This document shows, piece after piece, positions 7,928-16,291 of a stretch of DNA of 64,000 nucleotides. The notes under the pieces are model-generated. The model saw only the letters and a program-made list of their open reading frames with translations. It had not been told where the DNA came from and ran no database searches. The position numbers were made by a program, and so were the translations under genes. The DNA is from Collinsella aerofaciens (GTDB lineage Bacteria > Actinomycetota > Coriobacteriia > Coriobacteriales > Coriobacteriaceae), in NCBI RefSeq assembly GCF_009876115.1, contig NZ_WWSY01000021.1, forward strand, positions 1 to 64,000, written 5' to 3'. How positions within the stretch are numbered: position 1 is the stretch's first letter; every line of letters begins with the position of its first letter.

Positions 7928-8839
7928 CTACGCCGCAAGGGCCCGGTCCCGGAACTCCTCCGGCGTCAGGCCCTTCAATCTTACCTGCCTGCGCCGCGTG
8001 TTCCAATGGACTATGTACTCCTCCAGGTCGCGCTTGAAGTCCTCGAAGCTGCCCCACTCCCTGCCGCGGTAGAACTCGTCCTTCACGTGGCCGAAGAGCT
8101 GCTCGGTGGCGGCGTTGTCGACGCAGTTCCCCTTGCGCGACATGCTCTGGGTGATGCCCGCCCCCTCCAGCCTGGAGGTGTAGGACTCGTGCTGGTACTG
8201 CCAGCCCATGTCCGAGTGCATGGTCGGTGCCGCCCCGTCGGGCAGGGCCTCGAGGAGCCGGTCGAGCATCCTGTGCTGCTGGGCGAGGTCCGGCGAGGTC
8301 GATATGTCGCTCGCCACGATCTCCTTCGTGCAGAAGTCGAGCACCGGGGCCCAGTAGGCCTTGGCGCCGGCGACCTTGAACTCGGTGACGTCGGTGCCGA
8401 GCTTCTGCCACGGCCCCTCGGCGCCGAAGTCCCTCGCGATGACGTTCTCGAACGTGCTCCCCACGAGCCCCCTGTAGGAGCTGTACCGGCGGCGGGAGCC
8501 CCGGCGGCGTATCCCGCACCGGATGCCCATCTCGCGCATCATCTTGAGCACGGTCTTGTCGGCCACGACCGCGCCCAGCTCGGCGCGCAGGCACATGGCT
8601 ATCTGCCGGTGCCCGCAGCCGTTGGCGGTGCGCGAGAATATCTCGGCCGCGGCGTCGCGCAGCTCGGGCCTGGTCGGCCTCCGCGGGTGCGCCAGCGCGT
8701 AGTAGTAGGTCGACCTCCTGAGCCCCGAGCACTCCAGCAGGTGGCGCAGGGAGTGCCCCTCCGCCCTCAGCGCCCCCACCGCCTCGGCCGCCGCCCTGGT
8801 CAGAGCCCGTCCCGCTCGACCAGGGCGCGCAATTTTTTT
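7928..8839 (-). CDS. IS3-family transposase OrfB (via -1 frameshift)
   Basis: About 304 codons in the OrfB frame, joined to OrfA by slippage on the seven-A run at 8833-8839. The catalytic DDE core is visible: Asp in LGTDVTEF, Asp in MHSDMGWQYQH, and Glu in NAATEQLFGHVKDEF. The N-terminal part has a helix-turn-helix-like GCGHRQIAMCLRAELG typical of IS3 OrfB. As in other IS3 elements, the active enzyme should be the OrfAB fusion made by programmed -1 frameshifting. The open frame extends upstream in the same phase, but that part is a shadow of orfA. Confidence 0.9.
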   Translation of the reverse strand, partial: KKIARPGRAGRALTRAAAEAVGALRAEGHSLRHLLECSGLRRSTYYYALAHPRRPTRPELRDAAAEIFSRTANGCGHRQIAMCLRAELGAVVADKTVLKMMREMGIRCGIRRRGSRRRYSSYRGLVGSTFENVIARDFGAEGPWQKLGTDVTEFKVAGAKAYWAPVLDFCTKEIVASDISTSPDLAQQHRMLDRLLEALPDGAAPTMHSDMGWQYQHESYTSRLEGAGITQSMSRKGNCVDNAATEQLFGHVKDEFYRGREWGSFEDFKRDLEEYIVHWNTRRRQVRLKGLTPEEFRDRALAA

Positions 8840-9297
8840 AGGTAGGCGACCTCGGCCTCGAGCCTGCGGCAGCGCTCCTCGAGCTCCTGCTCGCGGGTGC
8901 GGGCCCGGGGTTTCGACCTCGACCCCCTCGGCCTGCCCTTCGGTCCGGGCCGCAGCGCCTCGGCGCCGCCCTCGCGGTAGAGCCTGCACCAGCGCTCCAG
9001 CGGGGACTTCGACCTGATCCCGAACTCGGCCATGGCGTCGGTCTTCGCCATCCCGCCGTCGACCACGGCCGATGCCGCGGCGACCCTCTGCTCGAATGTG
9101 TACCTGGATTGTTTCCCGCCCATGGACAGCAGCGCCTCGCTTCCGAACGCCCGGTATACCCACTGCCATTCTCTCACGGTCTCGCGGGGGACGGACAGGG
9201 CCTCTGCCGCCGGTTTGCAGCCGACGCCGGCGTCGAAGAGCTCGACGGCCCGCCTCCTGGACTCCAGGTCGTGCTTCACCCTGAGGTCTATACTCAT
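8800..9297 (-). CDS. IS3-family transposase OrfA
   Basis: 165 aa. Two helix-turn-helix segments (around residues 12-45 and 68-100) are followed by a basic stretch and a leucine-zipper-like coiled coil (EQELEERCRRLEAEVAYLKK). This is the DNA-binding and multimerising subunit of an IS150-like IS3 transposase. The coiled coil runs into the AAAAAAA slippery site, after which the 0 frame ends within 15 codons. GGGAGG lies before the ATG at 9297. Confidence 0.9.
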   Translation of the reverse strand: MSIDLRVKHDLESRRRAVELFDAGVGCKPAAEALSVPRETVREWQWVYRAFGSEALLSMGGKQSRYTFEQRVAAASAVVDGGMAKTDAMAEFGIRSKSPLERWCRLYREGGAEALRPGPKGRPRGSRSKPRARTREQELEERCRRLEAEVAYLKKLRALVERDGL

Positions 9298-9346
9298 GGA
9301 AAACCTCCCATTTCCCGATGTCCAAGAAATGGGAGGCAGTTCACTG

Positions 9347-9362
9347 TCCCCTTTGTGGTGGT
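9347..9362 (+). repeat. Right half of IS-interrupted palindrome
   Basis: TCCCCTTTGTGGTGGT begins immediately after the second CTG copy and completes the palindrome whose left half ends at 7889. Confidence 0.85.
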
Positions 9363-9365
9363 TAG

Positions 9366-10910
9366 CTAGTCTTGGGGTGTCCAGGACCAGAAGAAGTTGA
9401 TGAGGGCTACGCGCGAGGAGGCACCGGTCTTTTTGTTGATCGAAGCGATGTGGCGATAGAGCGTGGAGCGCGAAAGGAAGAGTGCCGCCGCCACGTCCTG
9501 CACGCTGTCGTCCGAAACGACCAGCGCCTCCAGAACATCGCGCTCGCGCTTGGTGAGCCCAAAGGCGGCAACGAAGCCATCGATCCGATCGTCAAACGAA
9601 AGTTCCGGCGCCTCCAGGGGCACCGTGTCGGCCTGGCCGGGCTCACAGCTCACGCCAAGATCGTCGGTGGCAAGCGCCAGCCCGCCGTGCGTCGCCTCGC
9701 CCTCACCGTCTTGTCTAAACTGCCCTAACAGCGAAATCGCGATGCCGACAAACAGCACGAGCACGACGCTCACTGCCGCCAGCACGTTTTGACTCGAGAT
9801 AATCGCCACCGCCGGAGCCGTCACGAGTATCGAGCAAACGTTGTTGATAACACGGCCCATGCACGGCCACAGATACGCCCAGCGGGCATACATCGAAATC
9901 GCGGCGAACTTCGCGGTGAAGAACACCACGAAAAAGCCCGTGCCAAGGTAAAAGATAATCGTGGCGGCAAGCGTGTTGCCACCGTTGCCATCGGTGATAA
10001 GCACAAAGAACGAGAGCGTGGACAGCATGGCGGCGCACGTCATGATGATATTCATATACGAACGCCCACGCAGGTCATACAGGACGCCGGCGGCAAGGGC
10101 GCTCACAACCAGCAGCAAGCGCGGCCAGTCGCCCAGATCGATAGCGCCAGCGGCATGCGAGGTCGTAAGGCCGGCATTGAGGGCCGCGAACACGCCGGTG
10201 AGGCAAGCGGTCGCCACCGTCAGACGCACCACGGCGCCCTGAAAGGCCGCCTTTGCCTCGGGGTCATCGTGCCACCTGGCGCCACGCTCCGACGCATCGA
10301 CCGATAGCTCGGCAATCCCGACCTCGAACTCGGGCGCAGGCTCATCACGCAATTTAGCGCGGCGGGCACCGTGAAGCAGCCCCACCAGCGCGATCGCACA
10401 GGCAATGAGAACAGACTGCTGGGGAATGCCCGCAGGCATCACCATATGGTTGAGCACCTGCACCAAAATGCCCGCAGCATAGGAAACCGCCACGGCGCGC
10501 GCCAGGCAGGGCGTCTGCGCAAAACGCCGCGCAAGATTGGCATGGGCGGTCGATCCGCAATAGCCCAGGGCGCAGCACGCCACCAGGCCGCCGGCAATTA
10601 CTACCTCAAACCGCACTGCCATAATCATCAGCAGCAACGCCGATACCAACAGCACGCCCGTAATATCGCTCGTCGCATCGATCGTCTGGGGACGGCGATA
10701 GTACAGAAATGGGCGCACGAAAAAGCCAATCACGCTCGCGCCGACAACGATGCTCTCGTAGATGACGACCTCACTCGATGGCACGAACTCGGCCATGCGC
10801 GCATCAAAGAAATACTCGCACGCCAAAAACGTGAAGAAGAACAGCGCTAGGCACAGAATCTCCCGCATGCCCCGGCGCAAATATGCGGTTGTGTCTCCCA
10901 GGTCCCTCAT
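9366..10910 (-). CDS. Membrane LuxR-type regulator with 12-TM sensor
   Basis: 514 aa. Residues about 15-430 form roughly twelve hydrophobic helices with an MFS-like pattern. The last 65 residues are a LuxR/GerE helix-turn-helix domain (LTKRERDVLEALVVSDDSVQ, then VAAALFLSRSTLYRHIASI). This design, a transporter-like sensor fused to a DNA-binding domain, is strongly expanded in Coriobacteriia. Ligand and targets are unknown. The start at 10910 follows a weak GGTGGGGG; the longer frame to 10946 has no ribosome site. It is a single gene between the IS and a repeat-rich gap. Confidence 0.85.
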   Translation of the reverse strand: MRDLGDTTAYLRRGMREILCLALFFFTFLACEYFFDARMAEFVPSSEVVIYESIVVGASVIGFFVRPFLYYRRPQTIDATSDITGVLLVSALLLMIMAVRFEVVIAGGLVACCALGYCGSTAHANLARRFAQTPCLARAVAVSYAAGILVQVLNHMVMPAGIPQQSVLIACAIALVGLLHGARRAKLRDEPAPEFEVGIAELSVDASERGARWHDDPEAKAAFQGAVVRLTVATACLTGVFAALNAGLTTSHAAGAIDLGDWPRLLLVVSALAAGVLYDLRGRSYMNIIMTCAAMLSTLSFFVLITDGNGGNTLAATIIFYLGTGFFVVFFTAKFAAISMYARWAYLWPCMGRVINNVCSILVTAPAVAIISSQNVLAAVSVVLVLFVGIAISLLGQFRQDGEGEATHGGLALATDDLGVSCEPGQADTVPLEAPELSFDDRIDGFVAAFGLTKRERDVLEALVVSDDSVQDVAAALFLSRSTLYRHIASINKKTGASSRVALINFFWSWTPQD

Positions 10911-11078
10911 GGTAACCCCCACCCGCTTTGTTGTCCGGAACACCATTTTAATAAAGAACCAATCTCAATATCGAAGCCAAGTTCGAAATGTTGCAAATTC
11001 GACCCCAGCCGTCCGCATGACGCCGCGATTTTGAGCCGCATGACCCAGAAGGGGCGCGCGGTCTCTAGCTCGACAAAG

Positions 11079-11133
11079 AGTGTCCCCAACTGCCACTCAT
11101 TTAAGCACTCATTTAAGTACGTCCCCAATGAGT
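11079..11133. repeat. GTGTCCCCA...TTTAAG...CCCAATGA dispersed repeat
   Basis: A degenerate repeat whose blocks (GTGTCCCCA, ACT, TTTAAG, CCCAATGA) recur at 17831-17873. Its CCCAATGA end also recurs at the outer ends of the IS110 remnants (35679 and 37347). The rest of the 10911-11246 gap holds the hairpin below and no gene. Confidence 0.5.
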
Positions 11134-11143
11134 AAACAAAGGG

Positions 11144-11203
11144 TGCGACGGAATGGCTCCCCTTGGCAGCTTAAAGCCGTCATGCAGGAACCATTCCGTC
11201 GCA
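11144..11203. repeat. Inverted repeat with 34-nt apical region
   Basis: TGCGACGGAATGG at 11144-11156 pairs perfectly with 11191-11203. The apical part can form a weaker inner hairpin. It lies upstream of the LuxR regulator and downstream of the GH140 gene, so it may terminate the latter, but no T tract follows. Confidence 0.5.
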
Positions 11204-11246
11204 GCCTAATGAAAGGGACTGGGTTGTAAATGTTGGAGAAGAGCCG

Positions 11247-12560
11247 TTAGCGCCCGGGGGCCAGGATCACCAGCGCGTCGTGCTCAAAGGGATGCTGCGC
11301 CACGCGCACGGTGCCGTCACCGTTGTCACGGACGGGCAGCTTTGCGATGCGCTTGTCCTCCATGTCGAGGACCGTCGCCGTCCAGCTACGCGCGCCGTCG
11401 AGCTTAAACTTGAGCGCCGTGGTGCGCGGCAGGTACGTGACGACGCGATCGCCAACGCGCGCCACACGGATGGCCTCGCGCGCGTCGTCGAGGAGCTCCT
11501 GCGCCGGAACCACGGCAAGTGCATCGTCGGCAGCCGTAGCGCCCAGGGCGGCAAGCACGTGCTCGATCGCGCCAAAGTCCCACACACCCGCAAACTGCAG
11601 GCACTCTTGCCAGCGGAACGGCATGTCAAAGCCCTCGCCCAGCACCGAACCTTGGCTGCGCGATGTCTGCCAGTTCCAAACGCCGTGTGCGCCGTAAGTT
11701 ACGCCGGCACTGGCGCCGGCAAGAATCGACGACCATACGCTCGCGCGGCAATCCTGCGCGGTGAAGCGCCAGTACACATTGCGCGACGCACCCATCTGCT
11801 CGTAACAAGGCTCGGAGTTGACCATCGGCTTTTTGGGATAGCTGGCGATAAAGTCCTGCGGCAGACGCCATGCCTCGGGCTGGCCCTCGTAGTTGTGGCC
11901 GGGCTGGAACATATAAAAGTCCAGACGGTCCAGATACTGCGCCGGAATGGTGCGGTTACCGCGGTTGATATGCATGGTGTGCAGTGCCTCGGGCGCGCGC
12001 TTGACGACCTCGTCGAGCGCGTCCTCGTAATAGGCGATCGCCTCGTCACCGGCAAAGTCGGTATCACCCGTCACCACGTAGACAGGGTCGAACTCGCCCA
12101 GGTTCTCGACAACGCGGGCAACGTGGGCGCGAACCTCCTCACGCGGCATAATCTCGGCACCGCAACGCTCGGCGATCTTGGCACCCCAGGTACCGGGCAC
12201 GTAGTTGCACCACATGAGCACGAGCGCCGGACGAATGCCGTGCTCGACGGCCGCGCGGCACATGGCGGCGGCACGATCCCAATACGCCTGGTTGGGGCAG
12301 GACCAATCAAAGTGCACGCCGTCCTCGCTGGCATAGGGCCAAATGCCCAGATCGGGACAGCAGCGATCCCACTGCGGCAGCGTGTTGATCTGCAGCACGT
12401 TCATGCCCTGCTCGGCACGGCGGGTCAGGTAGTAATCCCAGTCGTCCTCGGCGATGCTCGTAAATGCGCTCCAGCACGTATCGGCAAACCAGAAGAACGG
12501 TTTGCCCTCGCACAAAAAGCCGTCCTGGCGACCGTTGACGGTCAGCTTTCCCAAACTCAT
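11247..12560 (-). CDS. GH140-like (DUF4038) glycosidase, probable apiosidase
   Basis: 437 aa. A DUF4038-type TIM barrel starting at FFWFADTCWSAF, with candidate catalytic acids in VVTGDTDFAG and VNSEPCYEQMG, and a C-terminal beta domain as in DUF4038 enzymes. The characterised GH140 members are apiosidases that remove D-apiose from pectin side chains. No signal peptide is visible, so it should act in the cytosol on imported oligosaccharides or glycosides. The start at 12560 follows AAAGGA by seven bases; the ATG at 12566 is too close to it. It lies downstream of the PTS gene on the same strand, past a terminator. An isomerase, transketolase and kinase set nearby supports apiose as the product. 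Exact specificity is inferred. Confidence 0.75.
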   Translation of the reverse strand: MSLGKLTVNGRQDGFLCEGKPFFWFADTCWSAFTSIAEDDWDYYLTRRAEQGMNVLQINTLPQWDRCCPDLGIWPYASEDGVHFDWSCPNQAYWDRAAAMCRAAVEHGIRPALVLMWCNYVPGTWGAKIAERCGAEIMPREEVRAHVARVVENLGEFDPVYVVTGDTDFAGDEAIAYYEDALDEVVKRAPEALHTMHINRGNRTIPAQYLDRLDFYMFQPGHNYEGQPEAWRLPQDFIASYPKKPMVNSEPCYEQMGASRNVYWRFTAQDCRASVWSSILAGASAGVTYGAHGVWNWQTSRSQGSVLGEGFDMPFRWQECLQFAGVWDFGAIEHVLAALGATAADDALAVVPAQELLDDAREAIRVARVGDRVVTYLPRTTALKFKLDGARSWTATVLDMEDKRIAKLPVRDNGDGTVRVAQHPFEHDALVILAPGR

Positions 12561-12600
12561 CTGCATGTCCTTTCGTTTGATAAAGGATTTGCGAACCGCC

Positions 12601-12635
12601 GGGGGCTTTCGCGATAACCCCGCGCGAAAGCCCCC
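12601..12635 (-). terminator. Hairpin in the leader of the GH140 gene
   Basis: A perfect 13-bp stem (12601-12613 with 12623-12635) lies 40 nt before the GH140 start. It could be a second terminator after the PTS gene or a 5' leader element; there is no T tract. Confidence 0.45.
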
Positions 12636-12696
12636 GCCGCTTGGCAAACCCTCGCGGGCGAATCTCACCCGCCTCCATCAGTCTACCTTGCAAGAA

Positions 12697-12728
12697 GGGC
12701 CCCGCCGGGCTTACGCCTGACGGGGCCC
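12697..12728 (-). terminator. Terminator of the PTS gene
   Basis: A perfect 8-bp GC stem (12697-12704 with 12721-12728), followed on the minus strand by TTCTTG. It sits 41 bp after the PTS stop and may partially insulate the GH140 gene. Confidence 0.6.
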
Positions 12729-12769
12729 TGTCGTGTAGGTGAGGTCTTATGCGACCGAATGGCTTGGCC

Positions 12770-14197
12770 TTAGGCCTCCATCTCGGCGAGCTCCTCCTTG
12801 GAGAAGCCGGAGACAAAGACGACGGCAGCGGCGATGACAAAGGAGATTGCCATACCGACGATAGCCCAGACGGTGTTCATCTGGCCACCCTGCAGGTAGT
12901 TGGTGAAGACCAGGAAGTTGGAGGCACCGCCTGCGAGGTAGTAGGTAACCCCCATGAGGCCGGAGAACACAGCGCCGATAGCACCGCCGATGAACATGCC
13001 AAACATGGTGCGACGGAAGCGCATGAGGATGCCGAAGAGCGCGGGCTCGGTGACGCCGCCGGCGATGGCGGAGATGACGTAACCGATGGCGAGAGACTTC
13101 TCGTCGGGGTTCTTCATCTTGAGGAAGGCACCGAAGGCGCAGCCCCAGACAGCGGCCATAGCGCAGTTGGTGGAAACGAAGACGAAGGGATCGTAACCGG
13201 CAGCGATGATCTGAACCTGGGCGAGCAGGATGACGGGCATGTGCATGCCGCAGACCACGAAGAGCTGCCAGAAGGCGCCGAGGACGGCCATGACGATCAG
13301 AATACCGATGCCGCCAAGATCAGCAAGGCCGAAGAGCGCGTTAGCGATCAGCGTACCGATCTCGTTGCCGATGGGGGCGAGGACGATGAAGGCGATGGGG
13401 ATGGTAACGATCATGGTGCAAAACGGCGTGAAGACCGTGGAGAGCACGTCGGGCATGACCTTCTTAAAGAACTTCTCGACGAAGTAGAGGACAGGCACCG
13501 AAAGGATGATCGGCAGGACGGACTGCTGATAGTTGGCAGCAGCGATCTGGATGCCGTAGACGGAGATGATGCCGCCACCCTCCTGCGTGGCAGCCGTCAC
13601 AACGGACGGAGCCATGAGGGCGCCACCGAGCAGCATGCCGAGCACGGGGCTGGCGCCGAGCTTCTTAGCCGCGGCATAACCCAGGTAGATGGGGATAAAG
13701 GTGAACGTGGCCTCGTACAGCGTGGTGTAGAGGAACGTATAGGTCGGGTCGTCGGCCGAGAGCACACCGAGCATGGTGGGGCCGAGGACGGCCGCGATGG
13801 TACGGAACAGACCGCCGGCCATGAGCAGCGGGATGAGCTGGGTCATGGAGCCGGACAGATAGTCGAGGATGATGTTCGGCAGGTTCTTGAGCTCGAACTT
13901 CTCCTTGGGAGCATCGAGGTTCTCGTTGACGGCCTCACCCTGCTTGACGCCGGAGATGGCGACGAACTCGGCGAGCACCTTGGGCACGTTCTGGCCGATG
14001 ATGACCTGGAGCTGGCTGCCGGCGAACTGGCAACCCAGAACACCCTTGACCTTCTTGATCTTCTCCACGTCAACCTTGTTGTTATCCTTGAGCGTCAGAC
14101 GCAGGCGCGTCATGCAGTTGGTGGCGACGGTGACATTCTCCGCACCGCCCACGAGCTCGAGGACATCGGTGGCAATCTGCTTGTTATCTACTGCCAT
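12770..14197 (-). CDS. PTS beta-glucoside-type EIIBC
   Basis: 475 aa. An N-terminal EIIB domain (residues 1-85) with the phosphoryl-accepting Cys28 in TNCMTRLRL is followed by a ten-helix EIIC domain with GGVTEPALFGI near the substrate loop. This is the sucrose/beta-glucoside (Bgl) family, which imports and 6-phosphorylates glucosides. No EIIA domain is fused, so phosphate must come from an EIIA elsewhere. ATG 14197 follows GGGGAGGGG; the ATG at 14212 has no ribosome site. The gene is divergent from the esterase, with TAAACA/TGTTTA palindromes between them. A nearby GH1 6-phospho-beta-glucosidase would hydrolyse the phosphorylated product. Confidence 0.9.
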   Translation of the reverse strand: MAVDNKQIATDVLELVGGAENVTVATNCMTRLRLTLKDNNKVDVEKIKKVKGVLGCQFAGSQLQVIIGQNVPKVLAEFVAISGVKQGEAVNENLDAPKEKFELKNLPNIILDYLSGSMTQLIPLLMAGGLFRTIAAVLGPTMLGVLSADDPTYTFLYTTLYEATFTFIPIYLGYAAAKKLGASPVLGMLLGGALMAPSVVTAATQEGGGIISVYGIQIAAANYQQSVLPIILSVPVLYFVEKFFKKVMPDVLSTVFTPFCTMIVTIPIAFIVLAPIGNEIGTLIANALFGLADLGGIGILIVMAVLGAFWQLFVVCGMHMPVILLAQVQIIAAGYDPFVFVSTNCAMAAVWGCAFGAFLKMKNPDEKSLAIGYVISAIAGGVTEPALFGILMRFRRTMFGMFIGGAIGAVFSGLMGVTYYLAGGASNFLVFTNYLQGGQMNTVWAIVGMAISFVIAAAVVFVSGFSKEELAEMEA

Positions 14198-14303
14198 GGG
14201 ACCCCTCCCCATATCTTCGTGTGCCAGCCCCCTTGGGCTTAGGCACGCCTTTGGCCCGGCGACTATAACCCCTTACGGTTGCCGGACCCTTGGATACGCT
14301 GTC

Positions 14304-14320
14304 GTAAACAAAGTGTTTAC
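14304..14320. promoter_or_regulatory. Probable LacI-family operator 1
   Basis: GTAAACA and TGTTTAC form a perfect inverted repeat with a 3-bp centre, about 107 bp upstream of the PTS start. Similar half-sites occur before the esterase, isomerase and LacI genes. Confidence 0.6.
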
Positions 14321-14541
14321 TGAACGTTTACGGGCTTTAGTTTACACGGAGCGCCTCATTTGTGGCAATTTTACCGTGCAGAGTCCGGCGAACGGTAGGA
14401 AATCGGGGGTGAACGTATTCCAATGGCGGGAGATGGTCTCTTTGGCTGTCTATTGATATATGGCTCTTTACGTGGGCTTTTATTTTGATAAACACCTCTA
14501 TGACCTGTTAACTCATCAACAGAAGCCCTGCTAGAAGCTAG

Positions 14542-14555
14542 TAAACATATGTTTA
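14542..14555. promoter_or_regulatory. Probable LacI-family operator 2
   Basis: TAAACATATGTTTA is a perfect 14-bp palindrome in the PTS/esterase divergent region (14198-14687), which otherwise holds only promoter-like AT-rich sequence. Confidence 0.55.
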
Positions 14556-14624
14556 GTAGTTCATGGCGTGTTCAATTTTGCCGTTTACCGAGTTTATCAG
14601 CTTGTTCTGCAATTCTGGATTAAA

Positions 14625-14638
14625 CTAAACATGTTTAG
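14625..14638. promoter_or_regulatory. Probable LacI-family operator 3
   Basis: CTAAACATGTTTAG is a perfect 14-bp palindrome 50 bp before the esterase start, positioned to block transcription of that gene. Confidence 0.55.
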
Positions 14639-14687
14639 ATTGTATTGCCGCTTTTGTTTCCCACTAGCGGCGCAAGGGAGGCAGCTC

Positions 14688-16025
14688 ATGGAACTCAAAT
14701 TGTGTACCTACGCAACCGTCACCACCTTGGGCGACTTTGGCCCCTGGATCAGCAAGGTCGTACTCGACCTGCCCTGCACCGTGCGCGCCAACGACATCGA
14801 CACGAACACCTTCCATATATATGTAGAGCGTCACGAGCGCTCGGGCGAGGTTCTGATGCGCAAGGAGCGCGGCGCCGACCATGCCGCGCCCTCCGTGGGT
14901 TACATCGACATTCTCGCCGCATATCCGTGCGACGAGAACGGACGTAAGCTCGCCGTGGGCACCCATGTGGCACTCGAGGTCGCCGAGCAGCGCCTGACCA
15001 AGACCATCGAAGGCGGCGTCATGGGCTCGCGCATGCTCGATGACCAGCTGCGCATCACGCAGCTCACAGCTCTTCCCGGCAACGACGGCGACGATCCCAC
15101 CTGCGGCCTGGTCTTCGACACCTGCCGTGGCGATATCTGCCCCGCGCTCAAAGGCTGGAGCAACGCCACGCAAAAGACCGCCGTCGACGGTATCGCGCTC
15201 GCATACGGCTTCTTTGAGCCCAGCTTTAAGGCCGAGGACTCGGCATGCTTCAACCCCTTTGCGCCCGAGGCCACGGCCATGCCCCAAAAGGCACCGCTCG
15301 TGGTGTATCTGCACGGCGCCGGCGAGGGCAAGGGCGCCACGCAGGGCGAAGGCGCCACGCGCGCCTATATCGGCAACCGCGTGACGGCCATCAGCCAGGC
15401 GCAGATCCAGCGCTACTTTGGCGGCTTTGCCTGGGTGCTCGTGCCGCAGTCGCCCACGTTTTGGATGGACAACGGCGTCGAGCAGCTTGGTCACTCCAAC
15501 CAGAGCATCTACTCCCCCGTGCTCAAGGCACTTATCGATGAGTTTGTCGCCGAGCATGCCGACCGCATCGACACCGACCGCATCGTGGTCGCCGGTCTTT
15601 CCAACGGCGGCTTTATGACCCTGCGCCTGTGCGCCGACTACCCCGATTTCTTCGCCGCGGGCCTTCCCTGCTGCGCCCCGTGGTACAACGCCACGGACGA
15701 GGACGTAGCCGCGCTCGCCAAGACGCCGCTGTGGTTTACGCACTCCAAGGGCGACGAGCTCGTGCACCCGCAACAGACCGTGCTGCCGCTGTTCGCGCGC
15801 CTGCGCGATGCCGGCGCCAACGTGCATCTCACCTACTTTAGCCATGTCGAGGACCTGACCGGCGTGTATCGCGAGGCCGACGGCTCGGCCAAGAAGACGT
15901 TCAACCACGGCGTGTGGATCCACCAATTCAACGACCTGTGTTATCAAGACTTCGACGGGGGCAACGTACTCATCGACGGCGAGCCGGTGGGCTGCTGGGA
16001 GTGGTCGGCCAGGGTTTCGAGGTAA
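14688..16025 (+). CDS. Alpha/beta-hydrolase esterase with Ig-like N-terminal domain
   Basis: 445 aa. The first 140 or so residues look like the Ig-like domain found at the start of EstA-type esterases. The rest is an alpha/beta hydrolase with an oxyanion segment VVYLHGAGEG, the nucleophile Ser305 in GLSNGGFM, an acid in THSKGDELVHP and a His in KTFNHGVWIH. No signal peptide is seen, so it is probably cytosolic. It may remove acyl groups from imported glycosides. ATG 14688 is preceded by GGGAGG; upstream in-frame ATGs lie in the operator region. Regulation by the LacI protein is suggested by the palindromes at 14542 and 14625. The natural ester is unknown. Confidence 0.8.
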   Translation: MELKLCTYATVTTLGDFGPWISKVVLDLPCTVRANDIDTNTFHIYVERHERSGEVLMRKERGADHAAPSVGYIDILAAYPCDENGRKLAVGTHVALEVAEQRLTKTIEGGVMGSRMLDDQLRITQLTALPGNDGDDPTCGLVFDTCRGDICPALKGWSNATQKTAVDGIALAYGFFEPSFKAEDSACFNPFAPEATAMPQKAPLVVYLHGAGEGKGATQGEGATRAYIGNRVTAISQAQIQRYFGGFAWVLVPQSPTFWMDNGVEQLGHSNQSIYSPVLKALIDEFVAEHADRIDTDRIVVAGLSNGGFMTLRLCADYPDFFAAGLPCCAPWYNATDEDVAALAKTPLWFTHSKGDELVHPQQTVLPLFARLRDAGANVHLTYFSHVEDLTGVYREADGSAKKTFNHGVWIHQFNDLCYQDFDGGNVLIDGEPVGCWEWSARVSR

Positions 16026-16035
16026 CCATCCCATC

Positions 16036-16162
16036 GGGGGCTCTGACCTTTAGTTTTGTAAACGTCCTCGCGCATGAGCCCCGCTTATCCTGCTCCTTCG
16101 GAGCATCGGATAAGCGGGGCTCGCGCTGCGGAATGTTTACAAAACTAAAGGTCAGAGCCCCC
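16036..16162. repeat. 127-bp nested palindrome, MITE-like
   Basis: Perfect 28-bp terminal inverted repeats (16036-16063 and 16135-16162, beginning GGGGGCTCTGACC) enclose a second perfect 15-bp inverted repeat (16076-16090 with 16108-16122) capped by a 6-bp hairpin. No ORF. It could terminate the esterase transcript, but its size and organisation are those of a miniature inverted-repeat element. Nothing else is seen between 16163 and the next gene. Confidence 0.75.
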
Positions 16163-16291
16163 TAAGTTAACGTTGTTCGAAACGCTGGTCGGCCGCTTCC
16201 GGCGGGCCGCCGGGTCGCGGGCGATGGGGGCGTGGGTCCCGTCTTGTCTTGCGCGTAACTGGCTGAATTGATTTTGATTGGAGCTGTTCCT

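Larger units (their letters stand above)
7890..9343 (-). mobile_element. Complete IS3-family insertion sequence
   Basis: 1454 bp bounded by imperfect terminal inverted repeats of the form TGAACTGC, two variable bases, CCC, four variable bases, CTTGGAC (7890-7913 and 9320-9343). A 3-bp CTG direct repeat flanks it (7887-7889 and 9344-9346), within the 3-5 bp range of the IS3 family. It carries orfA and orfB overlapping at a run of seven A residues. Ends, frames and catalytic residues are all intact, so it may still be active. Confidence 0.93.

Noticed and set aside
12749..14242. 497-codon plus-strand open frame
   Set aside because: It is antisense to the PTS gene, has Asp/Gly/His-rich low-complexity composition typical of reverse-strand frames in GC-rich genes, and no ribosome site.
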